Positions 53,784 to 63,810 of a stretch of 64,000 nucleotides of DNA are shown in pieces. Positions within the stretch are counted from its first letter, which is position 1. Every line of letters begins with the position of its first letter. The translations under genes were made by a program, and so were the position numbers. This DNA comes from Croceibacter atlanticus HTCC2559 (GTDB lineage Bacteria > Bacteroidota > Bacteroidia > Flavobacteriales > Flavobacteriaceae). The stretch is from NCBI RefSeq assembly GCF_000196315.1, contig NC_014230.1, positions 682,001 to 746,000 on the forward strand, given 5' to 3'. A model generated the notes under the pieces. It was not told the origin of the DNA. It did no database searches and was given only the letters and a program-made list of their open reading frames with translations.

Positions 53784-54208
53784 AAGTTTTTTTTAGGTAA
53801 CTTATACTTTTGTGACAACATCCCTTTAATTCGTTCACCTTTTAAATTAAGCTTAATCAATGTATCCTTTAAATACAAATATTGATGAGCATCTGGGGTA
53901 ATAGTATTTCCATAAAGTTTTATGGTGTCTTGCTTTATTGTATAATTTCCTACTACAGTAAATGCTGAACCTGAAGTTTCTAAATATACTTGATTGAGCG
54001 TAAAGTTATAATCTTCTTTTAGGTGTAATTCTGTTTTAATTCCTAGACAGTCTGCACATGGTAGGGTTCCTATGTAGAGTCCTTTTATAGAGTCATTATA
54101 AAATCCTTTTGAAACTACTTTTTCGTGAGAACTTTGTTTTGAGGAGTCAGTATTCTTGCAAGAAGACAAACCTAGCGCAACTAAGACTATGCCTATAAAA
54201 ACCCTCAT
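53780..54208 (-). CDS. NlpE-like lipoprotein
   Basis: A 142-residue lipoprotein with signal and lipobox (LVALGLSSC) and an NlpE N-terminal-type barrel motif GLYIGTLPCADCLGIKTELHL, which holds the CxxC pair. NlpE relatives sense copper or envelope stress at the outer membrane. I start it at the ATG (54208) rather than a TTG six bases upstream. No copper genes are nearby, so the role is by family only. Confidence 0.82.
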   Translation of the reverse strand: MRVFIGIVLVALGLSSCKNTDSSKQSSHEKVVSKGFYNDSIKGLYIGTLPCADCLGIKTELHLKEDYNFTLNQVYLETSGSAFTVVGNYTIKQDTIKLYGNTITPDAHQYLYLKDTLIKLNLKGERIKGMLSQKYKLPKKNF

Positions 54209-54217
54209 TGTCAACTT

Positions 54218-55210
54218 TTAAACAAATTGATAATCGCCAAACTCCTTCTCAACCTCATCAAATACAGCAAATACATCTTTACTGTCATCACTCGTTACCA
54301 TTTTCATACGGTATTCTTTAAAATGTGGGATGCCTTTAAAATAGTTGGTGTAATGTCTTCGGGTTTCAAAAACGCCTAGTTTTTCGCCTTTCCAATCAAT
54401 ACTCATTTGTAAATGACGACGTGCGGCATCTAAACGTTCTATCATATTTGGTGGTGGCAAATGTTTTCCGGTTTCAAAAAAGTGTTTTACCTCTCTAAAA
54501 AACCAAGGATACCCAATACTTGCACGACCAATCATAGCACCATCTAATCCATATTTGTCGCGCATTTCTACAGCGCGTTCTGGTGTGTTTACATCACCAT
54601 TACCAAAAACAGGAATGTGCATTCTAGGATTATTCTTTACATCGGCTATTTGCTCCCATTTTGCATCACCCTTATACATTTGCTTACGCGTACGACCGTG
54701 AATGGCTATTGCAGCACAACCTACATCCTGTAAGCGTTCTGCCACCTCAACAATTTTTATAGACTCTTCATCCCAACCCAATCTGGTTTTTACAGTAACT
54801 GGCAATTTCGTGTGTTTTACCATAGCTTCAGTTAAAGAAACCATTAAATCTATATCCTTTAAAATTCCAGCACCAGCGCCTTTTGAAACGACTTTCTTTA
54901 CAGGACAACCAAAATTAATATCTATGATATCTGGTCCAGAAGCTTCAACAATCTCCACACTTTTTAGCATAGATTCTAAGTTGGCACCAAAAATCTGAAT
55001 CCCAACAGGTCTTTCCTTCTCATAAATATCAAGCTTCATCACACTTTTTGCCGCATCTCGAATTAAACCTTCCGAAGAAATAAATTCAGTATACACAACA
55101 TCTGCACCTTGTTCCTTACAGAGTGCACGAAATGGTGGATCACTAACATCTTCCATTGGTGCTAACAACAATGGGAAATTACCTACGTCTATATCGCCTA
55201 TCTTAGCCAA
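54218..55210 (-). CDS. dusB: tRNA-dihydrouridine synthase B
   Basis: A 330-residue flavoenzyme with LLLAPMEDVSDPPFRALCKE at the start, the catalytic Cys in NFGCPVKKV and the FMN phosphate motif GNGDVNTPERA. It reduces uridines in tRNA to dihydrouridine. It uses a TTG start: no upstream ATG is in frame before a stop, and the motif begins ten residues in. It is divergent from lepA. Confidence 0.95.
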   Translation of the reverse strand: MAKIGDIDVGNFPLLLAPMEDVSDPPFRALCKEQGADVVYTEFISSEGLIRDAAKSVMKLDIYEKERPVGIQIFGANLESMLKSVEIVEASGPDIIDINFGCPVKKVVSKGAGAGILKDIDLMVSLTEAMVKHTKLPVTVKTRLGWDEESIKIVEVAERLQDVGCAAIAIHGRTRKQMYKGDAKWEQIADVKNNPRMHIPVFGNGDVNTPERAVEMRDKYGLDGAMIGRASIGYPWFFREVKHFFETGKHLPPPNMIERLDAARRHLQMSIDWKGEKLGVFETRRHYTNYFKGIPHFKEYRMKMVTSDDSKDVFAVFDEVEKEFGDYQFV

Positions 55211-55227
55211 ATGCTTAAATTTTAATG

Positions 55228-55235
55228 CAAAAATA
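55228..55235 (-). promoter_or_regulatory. -7 promoter box for dusB
   Basis: Minus-strand TATTTTTG, an exact TAnnTTTG match, 17 bp from the TTG start codon. Confidence 0.4.
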
Positions 55236-55321
55236 AGAGTTTAAGCAAGAACTATCTAAACAGAAGTAATTAAAGCACCTTTAAAATTGATTGCATTTTA
55301 AAATAGCGATTTGAAAACCAC

Positions 55322-55329
55322 TATATTTG
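55322..55329 (+). promoter_or_regulatory. -7 promoter box for lepA
   Basis: TATATTTG, an exact TAnnTTTG match, 22 bp before the ATG. No TTG at the expected distance; the dusB promoter shares the same 141-bp gap. Confidence 0.42.
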
Positions 55330-55351
55330 CAGCCTTATTTAGACGTAGACT

Positions 55352-57148
55352 ATGAAGCATATTCGCAATTTTTGTATCATCGCCCATATTGATCACGGTA
55401 AATCTACCTTGGCAGATCGCCTTTTAGACTTTACAGGATCTGTAACTGCTCGAGAAGCACAGGCACAACTGTTAGACAGTATGGATTTGGAGCGAGAACG
55501 TGGTATTACCATAAAATCTCACGCCATACAGATGAATTACACACACAAAGGCGAAGAATATACCCTTAACCTTATTGACACGCCAGGCCACGTAGATTTC
55601 TCTTACGAGGTATCTCGAAGTATTGCAGCTTGTGAAGGTGCCTTATTGGTGGTAGATGCTGCTCAAAGTATACAAGCACAAACAATTTCTAACCTATACC
55701 TAGCATTAGAAAATGATTTAGAGATTATCCCTGTATTAAATAAGGTTGATTTACCTTCTGCTAGTCCAGAAGAAGTGACAGATGACATTGTAGATTTATT
55801 AGGATGTGACCCTTCTGAAGTTATTCCTGCAAGTGCAAAAACAGGAATTGGTATAGAAGAAATTCTTACTGCAATTATAGAGCGAGTACCTGCTCCAAAA
55901 GGAAACCCAGATGAATCTTTACAAGCATTAATATTTGACTCTGTTTATAACCCTTTTAGAGGTGTTGAAACTTACTTTAGAGTCATTAATGGTAGCATTA
56001 AAAAGAATCAAGAGATTATGTTTATGGCCACCAAGAAAACCTATGGTGCAGATGAAGTGGGTACACTTAGGCTTAAACAGTTTCCTAGACAAGAAATTAA
56101 AACTGGTGATGTTGGTTACTTAATTACCGGAATAAAAGATGCACGAGAAGTAAAAGTTGGAGATACTATTACAGATGCTAAAAACCCTACCAAAAATATG
56201 ATTGGTGGTTTTGAGGATGTAAAACCAATGGTTTTTGCTGGTATTTATCCTGTTGATACTGAAGATTTTGAAGAACTACGTTCAAGTATGGAAAAACTTC
56301 AGCTTAATGATGCGTCTTTAGTGTTTCAACCAGAAAGCTCTGCAGCATTAGGTTTTGGATTTAGATGTGGTTTCTTGGGAATGCTTCACCTAGAAATTAT
56401 ACAAGAGCGTTTAGAACGTGAGTTTGATATGACTGTAATTACTACAGTACCTAACGTATCTTACCACGCATTTACCAATAAGAATCCAGATGAAATATTA
56501 TTGGTAAACAACCCTTCAGACCTTCCAGAACCATCTAAACTTAACCGCGTAGAAGAACCTTTTATTAAGGCAACAATAATTACAAAGTCAGACTTTGTAG
56601 GAAATGTTATGTCTCTTTGTATTGAAAAGCGTGGTATTATAACTAACCAAACTTATTTAACAACAGAGCGCGTTGAGTTAACGTTTGATATGCCATTAGC
56701 AGAAATTGTATTCGATTTTTATGATCGTCTTAAAACAGTTTCTAAAGGCTATGCATCTTTTGATTATTCGCCAATAGGTATGAAAGAATCTAAGCTTGTA
56801 AAAGTAGATGTTCTTTTAAATGGAAATACGGTTGATGCCCTTTCTGCCCTATTACACCAAGACAATGCTTATGATATTGGTAAAAAAATGTGTGAGAAGC
56901 TAAAAGAGCTAATTCCTAGACAGCAATTTGACATTCCTATACAAGCTGCCATTGGTGCTAAAATTATTGCTAGGGAGACCGTAAAAGCGCTTAGAAAAGA
57001 TGTTACCGCAAAATGTTATGGTGGAGATATTTCTCGTAAGCGTAAACTTCTTGAAAAGCAGAAAAAAGGTAAAAAACGTATGCGCCAGGTTGGTAATGTA
57101 GAAATACCACAAGAAGCATTTATGGCTGTATTAAAGCTAAACGACTAA
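55352..57148 (+). CDS. lepA: Elongation factor 4 (LepA GTPase)
   Basis: A 598-residue translational GTPase with [13 protein letters not shown] (P-loop), DTPGH, NKVDLP and the C-terminal LepA-specific [16 protein letters not shown] tail. It acts on ribosomes to adjust translocation. It is the normal length and is followed by an intrinsic terminator. Confidence 0.97.
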   Translation: MKHIRNFCIIAHIDHGKSTLADRLLDFTGSVTAREAQAQLLDSMDLERERGITIKSHAIQMNYTHKGEEYTLNLIDTPGHVDFSYEVSRSIAACEGALLVVDAAQSIQAQTISNLYLALENDLEIIPVLNKVDLPSASPEEVTDDIVDLLGCDPSEVIPASAKTGIGIEEILTAIIERVPAPKGNPDESLQALIFDSVYNPFRGVETYFRVINGSIKKNQEIMFMATKKTYGADEVGTLRLKQFPRQEIKTGDVGYLITGIKDAREVKVGDTITDAKNPTKNMIGGFEDVKPMVFAGIYPVDTEDFEELRSSMEKLQLNDASLVFQPESSAALGFGFRCGFLGMLHLEIIQERLEREFDMTVITTVPNVSYHAFTNKNPDEILLVNNPSDLPEPSKLNRVEEPFIKATIITKSDFVGNVMSLCIEKRGIITNQTYLTTERVELTFDMPLAEIVFDFYDRLKTVSKGYASFDYSPIGMKESKLVKVDVLLNGNTVDALSALLHQDNAYDIGKKMCEKLKELIPRQQFDIPIQAAIGAKIIARETVKALRKDVTAKCYGGDISRKRKLLEKQKKGKKRMRQVGNVEIPQEAFMAVLKLND

Positions 57149-57172
57149 GTTTACTTGCAACAGTAATCTAAC

Positions 57173-57209
57173 AAAAAAGGAAAGTCTTTTATTAAGACTT
57201 TCCTTTTTT
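57173..57209. terminator. Bidirectional intrinsic terminator after lepA
   Basis: A 16-bp stem (57173-57188 with 57194-57209), core GGAAAGTCTT / AAGACTTTCC, five-base loop, flanked by A6 and T6. It serves lepA and may also serve the convergent antiporter gene. Confidence 0.88.
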
Positions 57210-57270
57210 AAAATATTAATGCTTTAAAAGATATACTAAACTATATTTTTTAAAGCATTTTTTATAAGTA

Positions 57271-59148
57271 TTACATAGAGTTATCTTCATCTTCCATAGC
57301 AGTTGTAGAGTCTGCTAATTGCTCAACATCTATTGGTTTTCCTAGGTAAACTAATTTATGTCCTTCAAAATTTTCAACGTTTACATCTTTACTAAATGAG
57401 CTTAGTATATCTATTTGTCCATCTGCCTTTTTTATAAATAGAGGTACCATATCTTTTTCAGATTTAGTCATTTCTATAAGGCCTTCAAATTGTTCTTTAG
57501 TATCTATATCTATTTCTTGTATTGCTGGATATTTTCTAGCAACATCTGTAAGTTTTATATAATCATCTGTATGTGAGAATAAACCTTGTCTTGGGTTTTT
57601 TTGAGGGTTATTCATTTCTTCTGGGCTAATGAGTCTAAATGATCCATTTTCACCAAATTGAGCTTCAAATTTATCTAACGCATAGTTATTAATTTCTGCA
57701 TTTCCTGTTAGAGCCATTAAGTACCCTACATCATTCAACTCAATATTACTTATTAAATCATCTGCATAAACACTAGCTTCCATTGCCTCTAAGCCTAATT
57801 CTTTTGCTTTTTTGATATTTAAGTTGTTACTATCTACCAAAACAACGTGACGCCCATTTTTATGAAGGTAGCTAGCTATTAAGCGGCTAACCTTTGAAGC
57901 GCCAATGATTAAAATGCCTTCTGAGTTTTTCAAAAATACACCCACTAGTTTGGCAAACATCCTTGCAGTTGTTGCATTTAATAATACCGTTCCTAACACT
58001 ATCATAAATACCAATGGCGTAATGTACTCTGCGCCTTCAATTCCTTCTTGTGTTAGTTGTAAACCAAATAAGGAAGCAATACCTGCAGCAACAATACCAC
58101 GTGGTCCTACCCAACTTATAAATAGTTTTTCATTAAGCTGTAATCCTGAGTTTATACTGCTTAAAAAGACGCCAAGAGGCCTAATTAGTAATACTACAAT
58201 TGCAAATAGTACTACTGCATTCCAATTAAAGACTAATAGTAAATCATCTATATTAATATTAGCTGCAAGCAGAATAAATAGTATTGAAATTAATAATACA
58301 GAAAGAGATTCTTTAAAGTATAAAAGTTCCTTTATGTTAGGAAGGTTAATATTACCCATAACCATACCCATAACAACTACAGAAAGTAATCCGCTTTCGT
58401 GTGCAAACAAATCTGAAAGTACAAACACTGCTAATACCATAGCAAGTGTAAATACGTTTAGTAGGTAATGAGGAATCACATTTTTCTTTATTGCAAATGC
58501 TAAAGCATGAGCAAATGTAAAACCAAACGTAAAGCCAAAAAGTACAATTTTACCAAACTCTTCTAAAGCGGTAATAGTAAACTCGCTACCTGCTCCAACG
58601 CTTATAAATTCAAATACCAAAACGGCAAATAAAGCACCTATTGGATCTATTAAAATACCTTCCCATTTTAAAATAGCAGAAACATCTTTTTTTAGTGGCA
58701 CGTTTCTAAGTATAGGTGAAATTACTGTAGGTCCAGTTACTATTATTAAAGCTGAAAACAAGAATGATATTGGCCAGCTTAAAAAGAAGATAAAATGTGC
58801 GGCTAACGCTGCTCCAAAAAATGTGACAATAACCCCAATTGAAATTAACTTAGTAATTACAGAACCCGTAGTTTTTATCTCACTTAACTTTAAAGTAAGA
58901 CCACCTTCAAATAAAATAATTCCAATGGCAAGACTTACAAAGTAAAATAAGCTCTTTCCTGGAAATAAGCCTTTTTCACCATTCCATATAGGTTGTATTA
59001 ATTTAACACCGCCATCTGTGTATAACGTTGCTAAAGGACCAACTAAAAGCCCAATTAAAATAAGCGGCAAAATTGCTGGGATTTTAAACTTCCAAGCAAC
59101 CCATTGTGCCAATATTCCTAAAATGATGATACCTGCTAATTCTAACAT
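57271..59148 (-). CDS. CPA1-family cation:proton antiporter with TrkA-N domain
   Basis: A 625-residue protein. About twelve membrane helices fill the first ~400 residues (SWVGPRGIVAAGIASLFG in the later part, and LIVTGPTVISPILRNVPLKKD). A cytoplasmic TrkA-N/RCK-like nucleotide-binding domain starts around residue 410 with GILIIGASKVSRLIASYL. The family exchanges Na+ or K+ for protons. It may use NAD(H) or ligand sensing through the RCK domain. Ion preference is not readable. Confidence 0.9.
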   Translation of the reverse strand: MLELAGIIILGILAQWVAWKFKIPAILPLILIGLLVGPLATLYTDGGVKLIQPIWNGEKGLFPGKSLFYFVSLAIGIILFEGGLTLKLSEIKTTGSVITKLISIGVIVTFFGAALAAHFIFFLSWPISFLFSALIIVTGPTVISPILRNVPLKKDVSAILKWEGILIDPIGALFAVLVFEFISVGAGSEFTITALEEFGKIVLFGFTFGFTFAHALAFAIKKNVIPHYLLNVFTLAMVLAVFVLSDLFAHESGLLSVVVMGMVMGNINLPNIKELLYFKESLSVLLISILFILLAANINIDDLLLVFNWNAVVLFAIVVLLIRPLGVFLSSINSGLQLNEKLFISWVGPRGIVAAGIASLFGLQLTQEGIEGAEYITPLVFMIVLGTVLLNATTARMFAKLVGVFLKNSEGILIIGASKVSRLIASYLHKNGRHVVLVDSNNLNIKKAKELGLEAMEASVYADDLISNIELNDVGYLMALTGNAEINNYALDKFEAQFGENGSFRLISPEEMNNPQKNPRQGLFSHTDDYIKLTDVARKYPAIQEIDIDTKEQFEGLIEMTKSEKDMVPLFIKKADGQIDILSSFSKDVNVENFEGHKLVYLGKPIDVEQLADSTTAMEDEDNSM

Positions 59149-59292
59149 TTACGTATTTTTTCGGGAAAATAACACCTTTTGAGCTCAAAACATAATGAGG
59201 ACACGAAAAAAGGATATAATATTCTGTTAAATGCAAGGCACAATCCTCTAAACTTCGTTTTAATTTGAATAGCATTTAGTAATTTGCAAGCT

Positions 59293-60156
59293 ATGACATT
59301 ACACCCTATTGAATCTGGAAATTTTAAACTAGATGGTGGCGCTATGTTTGGCGTTGTTCCTAAAAGTTTATGGACAAGGACTAACCCTGCAGACGCTAAT
59401 AATATGATTGATATGGCGGCTCGCTGCCTTTTAATTGAAGATGGCGACAGGCTTATTTTAATTGACACAGGTATGGGTGACAAACAAAGTGAAAAATTCT
59501 TTGGATATTACTATATGTGGGGAGACCATTCTTTAGATGCGTCTCTGGCCAAAGCTGGCTTTCATAGAGATGATATAACAGATGTTTTCTTAACACATTT
59601 ACATTTTGACCACTGTGGTGGTTGTATAATAAACAATCCTAACGGTAACGGTTATCTGCCTGCTTTTAAAAACGCTAAATTTTGGACCAATGAAAACCAT
59701 TGGAATTGGGCTGTAAACCCTAATGCAAGAGAAAAAGCATCTTTTTTAAAAGAGAACATCTTGCCAATGCAAGATAGCGGACAACTTAACTTTATCAAGA
59801 AAACGACTAAAGATTCTTTCCAAACATCATCTGAGTTAGATTTTGGAATCTTTTTTGCAGATGGTCACACAGAAAAACAAATGATTCCGAGGATAGACTA
59901 TAAAGGAAAAACACTTGTATTTGCAGCAGATTTATTACCAACTGCCGGCCACATACCGCTACCTTATGTAATGGGTTATGATACAAGGCCGCTATTAACC
60001 TTAGATGAAAAAGCACAGTTTTTAAACGAAGCTGCAGACCATAATCATTACATATTTTTAGAACACGATGCTCATAATGAAATTATAACCGTGCAACATA
60101 CAGACAAAGGCGTTCGTCTTAAAGATACTTACACATTTAATCAATTATTTAAATAA
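59293..60156 (+). CDS. MBL-fold metallo-hydrolase
   Basis: A 287-residue metallo-beta-lactamase fold protein with the metal site THLHFDHCGG (HxHxDH) and later conserved histidines in FADGHTEKQ and FLEHDAHNE. It resembles quorum-quenching lactonases or other hydrolases of the fold. No signal peptide is evident. I use the ATG at 59293 over a TTG nine bases earlier. Substrate unknown. Confidence 0.87.
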   Translation: MTLHPIESGNFKLDGGAMFGVVPKSLWTRTNPADANNMIDMAARCLLIEDGDRLILIDTGMGDKQSEKFFGYYYMWGDHSLDASLAKAGFHRDDITDVFLTHLHFDHCGGCIINNPNGNGYLPAFKNAKFWTNENHWNWAVNPNAREKASFLKENILPMQDSGQLNFIKKTTKDSFQTSSELDFGIFFADGHTEKQMIPRIDYKGKTLVFAADLLPTAGHIPLPYVMGYDTRPLLTLDEKAQFLNEAADHNHYIFLEHDAHNEIITVQHTDKGVRLKDTYTFNQLFK

Positions 60157-60165
60157 CTAAAACAC

Positions 60166-61848
60166 ATGACTATAAAATTTCCTGCGGTAGCAACTGCCGC
60201 TATTACAGCTAGTATTATACTTTCAGGTTGTGGAAGTGCAGTACCTACTATTGTTTCTACACCATTAGAAAACATAGATAAGCAACCTCTAAAGACAACA
60301 AGCCTAAATGAGGTACAATTAAAAGGTTGGGGTGGCGCAGATATTGTAAGCGATACTATTCCAGGAATGAGTGTTGAAAAAGCCTACACAGAAATCATTA
60401 AAGACAAACAAGGACAAAGCGTTATTGTTGCTGTAATAGATAGTGGTGTAGATATAGAACATGAAGACCTTAAAAATGTAATCTGGACCAATACAGATGA
60501 AATTCCAAATAATGGAATTGATGATGATAAAAATGGTTACATAGATGATATTCACGGATGGAATTTCCTAGGTGATATTGTTGAAGAAAACATGGAATAT
60601 GTGAGAATTCTTCGTGATGGCTACTCAAAGTTTGAAAACGCATCTGCTTCAGATTTTTCTGGAGAAGACTTAGAAGCTTACAACCAGTATGTTGAAGCTA
60701 AAGCAGAATATGATAAAGAATACGGAGAAGCTATTCAAAACAAACAACAGTACGAAGGTATTTACCAACAGCTTAAAGCTGCACATTCCGCAGTAAGCAA
60801 AGAAATAGGTAAAGAAGATTATACCAAGAAAGAATTGTCTGAAATGACAACAACATCTGAGCAATTAGGGCAATACAAAGGTTTTCTTACGCAAATGTAT
60901 ACATATGCAGAAGGTCAAACTATTCCAGAATTTATGGAAGGTATAAAAGAAGGCGTAGATTATTTTGCAGGTCGATTAAACTCACATTTTAATCAAAAAT
61001 TAAATGCTAGAGCAACTATATTAAAAGACAATCCAGACGATTGGTCAACGCGTTATTACGGTAATAATGATGTAGATGGTCCAGACCCTAAAAAAGCAGA
61101 TGCAAAACACGGTACACACGTTGCTGGTATTATTGCAGCATCTAGAAATAATGGTGTTGGTATGAACGGTGTTGCACAAAATGTTGAGATTATGGTTATA
61201 CGTGCAGTGCCAGATGGTGATGAGTATGACAAGGATATAGCAAATGCAATACGCTATGCTGTAGATAATGGTGCTAAGGTTATTAATACAAGTTTCGGAA
61301 AGTATTTCTCTACACATCCAGAATGGGTAAATGATGCTATAGAATATGCAGCTAAAAAAGATGTTCTAATCGTAAATGCCGCTGGAAATGAAGGTTTAAA
61401 CCTAGATGAAAAAAGAGTGTATCCAAACGATCAAACACCTACAGAACCAAAGGAAATATCTGATACATTTTTAACAGTAGGTTCATTAACATACACATAT
61501 GGAGCAGAAATGGTATCGTCTTTTTCAAATTACGGAAAAAGCAATGTAGATGTATTTGCACCAGGTTCTAAAATTTGGTCCACAACACCATTAAACGAGT
61601 ATGAGTACTTACAAGGAACATCTATGGCCGCGCCTGCAGCTGCTGGCGTTGCTGCTATGGTTCGTTCTTACTTTCCTAACTTAAAAGCATCAGAAGTAAA
61701 ACAAGTTTTAATGGAAAGTGGTTTAAGCACAACACAAACTGTTGTAGTTGGTGGTGAATCCAGCAATACAAAACCGTTTACAAGCTTATCTACTTCAGGT
61801 AAAATGGTAAACCTTTACAATGCTTTAATTTTAGCAAGTAAGAAATAA
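60166..61848 (+). CDS. Exported S8 (subtilase) serine peptidase with large insert
   Basis: A 560-residue lipoprotein-type peptidase: lipobox IILSGC after a short signal, catalytic Asp92 in VAVIDSGVD, His315 in HGTHVAGI and Ser486 in GTSMAAPAAAGV. The Asp-His distance of 222 residues is far above the roughly 30 of subtilisin; the extra 190 residues (about 110-290) are helical and charged. It should act outside the cytoplasm, anchored to a membrane. It is followed by an M1 peptidase. Confidence 0.9.
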   Translation: MTIKFPAVATAAITASIILSGCGSAVPTIVSTPLENIDKQPLKTTSLNEVQLKGWGGADIVSDTIPGMSVEKAYTEIIKDKQGQSVIVAVIDSGVDIEHEDLKNVIWTNTDEIPNNGIDDDKNGYIDDIHGWNFLGDIVEENMEYVRILRDGYSKFENASASDFSGEDLEAYNQYVEAKAEYDKEYGEAIQNKQQYEGIYQQLKAAHSAVSKEIGKEDYTKKELSEMTTTSEQLGQYKGFLTQMYTYAEGQTIPEFMEGIKEGVDYFAGRLNSHFNQKLNARATILKDNPDDWSTRYYGNNDVDGPDPKKADAKHGTHVAGIIAASRNNGVGMNGVAQNVEIMVIRAVPDGDEYDKDIANAIRYAVDNGAKVINTSFGKYFSTHPEWVNDAIEYAAKKDVLIVNAAGNEGLNLDEKRVYPNDQTPTEPKEISDTFLTVGSLTYTYGAEMVSSFSNYGKSNVDVFAPGSKIWSTTPLNEYEYLQGTSMAAPAAAGVAAMVRSYFPNLKASEVKQVLMESGLSTTQTVVVGGESSNTKPFTSLSTSGKMVNLYNALILASKK

Positions 61849-61904
61849 GAGAGACTATTCTTATTGTTTACAGTAAGAGCCTTTAAACACTAAACTTTAT
61901 AACT

Positions 61905-63716
61905 ATGACAAAATACTTATCAGTACTGATTTGCTTTTTAAGCCTTTCAGCTATCGCTCAAAACAACACCTCATATTGGCAACAACACGTTGATTACAAT
62001 ATGGATATTGATATGGATGTTGAAACCTTTCAATATAAAGGAACCCAAAAATTAGAATACACTAATAATTCACCAGATGATTTAAACCGTGTATTTTACC
62101 ACTTATATTTTAATGCATTTCAACCAGGAAGTGAAATGGATGTTCGTTTACAAAACATTCAAGATCCAGATGGTCGTATGACTACTGAAGATAAGAAGAG
62201 TAGAATTATGTCTCTTTCTGAATCTGAAATGGGTTACATTAAAGTAAAATCTCTTACACAGGATGGTAAAGAAGTTACTTACAAAACTGTAGGTACTGTT
62301 TTAGAAGTTGAATTAGCAACACCTATAAAATCTGGTGACAAAGCTACTTTTGAAATGGAATTTGACGGTCAAGTACCTCAGCAAATTAGAAGAAGTGGTC
62401 GTAACAATGCAGAAGGAGTATCTCTATCTATGACACAATGGTACCCAAAGATGGCAGAATATGATTTTGAAGGTTGGCACGCAGATCCTTATATAGGACG
62501 TGAGTTTCATGGTGTTTGGGGAGACTTTAATGTAAACATTACTATTGATAAAGATTACATTATTGGAGGAACAGGTTACCTTCAAAACCCAGAAGATATA
62601 GGATATAACTATGGCGATGAAGGCCCTAAAGGAAAGAAAGGTAAAAAAGGAAAGCTTACCTGGAAATTTAAAGCACCTATGGTTCATGATTTTACGTGGG
62701 CAGCAGATCCAGACTATATTCATGATAAAGTAACTGCTAATGATGGTACTGTTTTACATTTCTTATATCAAGACAACGACAGTATTAAAGAAAACTGGAA
62801 GAACCTTCAGCCAAAAACAGAGCAGATTCTAGAATTTTTCAATGAAAATATAGGACCTTACCCCTATGAACAATACTCGGTAATACAAGGTGGTGATGGC
62901 GGTATGGAGTATGGTATGAGTACTTTAATTACTGGAGAGCGTAAGTTTGGAAGCCTAGTAGGTGTAACAGCACATGAGATGGCACATAGCTGGTTTCAGT
63001 TTATACTAGCAACTAATGAAGCGCAACACGAGTGGATGGATGAAGGTTTTACTAGCTTTATTAGTTCTGAAGCTATGAATGTAGTTATGGGCGAAAATAA
63101 AGAAAACCCACATTCTGGTTCTTACAGAGGCTATACCTATTTAGCAAACTCTGGTGTAGAGCAACCAATGACTACACACGCAGACAGATATAATGTAAAC
63201 CAAGCTTACAGCATTACTGCGTATGCTAAAGGCGCTGTATTTTTAGCACAGTTAGAGTATTTATTAGGAAATGATCTTCAAGATGAAATTATAAAAGAAT
63301 ATTATAACCAATGGAAGTTTAAGCACCCTACACCAAACGATTTTATACGCGTTGCTGAGAAAGTATCTGGAGCAGAATTAGGTTGGTATTTGATAGACTT
63401 TGGTCAAACTACAAATACAATAGATTATACAGTAAAAAGCATTGAAGGTAACACTGCTACATTAGAGCGTATAGGTTTAATGCCAATGCCAATAGATGCT
63501 AAAGTAACATTTGCAGATGGCACAACTAAAATGGTTCACATTCCATTACGTATGATGCGTTGGGTAAAACCAAATGCAGAAAATGTTCAAGAAGATTGGC
63601 CTTGGGCAATGCCTACATATGAGCTAAAAATGGATAAGGAAATTTCTAAAGTAGAAATAGATCCAAGTCAACTTATGGCAGATGTTAAGCGTGATAACAA
63701 CACGATGCAGAAATAA
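61905..63716 (+). CDS. Exported M1 family metallopeptidase
   Basis: A 603-residue protein with a signal peptide (LSVLICFLSLSAIAQ) and the gluzincin site HEMAHSW at 357-363 with the distal zinc Glu380 in EWMDEGF, giving HExxH-x18-E. An acidic anchor region around 322-332 (GGDGGMEYGMST) matches the GxMEN-type aminopeptidase loop in changed form. It should cut N-terminal residues of peptides outside the cytoplasm, complementing the S8 peptidase. No T9SS tail is visible. A terminator follows. Confidence 0.9.
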   Translation: MTKYLSVLICFLSLSAIAQNNTSYWQQHVDYNMDIDMDVETFQYKGTQKLEYTNNSPDDLNRVFYHLYFNAFQPGSEMDVRLQNIQDPDGRMTTEDKKSRIMSLSESEMGYIKVKSLTQDGKEVTYKTVGTVLEVELATPIKSGDKATFEMEFDGQVPQQIRRSGRNNAEGVSLSMTQWYPKMAEYDFEGWHADPYIGREFHGVWGDFNVNITIDKDYIIGGTGYLQNPEDIGYNYGDEGPKGKKGKKGKLTWKFKAPMVHDFTWAADPDYIHDKVTANDGTVLHFLYQDNDSIKENWKNLQPKTEQILEFFNENIGPYPYEQYSVIQGGDGGMEYGMSTLITGERKFGSLVGVTAHEMAHSWFQFILATNEAQHEWMDEGFTSFISSEAMNVVMGENKENPHSGSYRGYTYLANSGVEQPMTTHADRYNVNQAYSITAYAKGAVFLAQLEYLLGNDLQDEIIKEYYNQWKFKHPTPNDFIRVAEKVSGAELGWYLIDFGQTTNTIDYTVKSIEGNTATLERIGLMPMPIDAKVTFADGTTKMVHIPLRMMRWVKPNAENVQEDWPWAMPTYELKMDKEISKVEIDPSQLMADVKRDNNTMQK

Positions 63717-63758
63717 TATAAGATTTAGGAGCCTTTCCTAAATGACTATTTCAATTAC

Positions 63759-63800
63759 AAAAAACCCTGTTAGAGTCTTTATTATCTAACAGGGTTTTTT
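63759..63800. terminator. Bidirectional intrinsic terminator between the M1 peptidase and the T9SS cargo gene
   Basis: A 16-bp stem (63759-63774 with 63785-63800), core CCCTGTTAGA / TCTAACAGGG, ten-base loop, A6 and T6 arms. It can end the M1 transcript and, on the other strand, the T9SS cargo gene. Confidence 0.9.
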
Positions 63801-63810
63801 ATTTAAGATG

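Noticed and set aside
57905-58468. 187-codon frame antisense to the cation:proton antiporter
   Set aside because: Opposite a clear membrane-helix coding region; Asn/Thr/Ser-rich translation typical of reversed hydrophobic segments.
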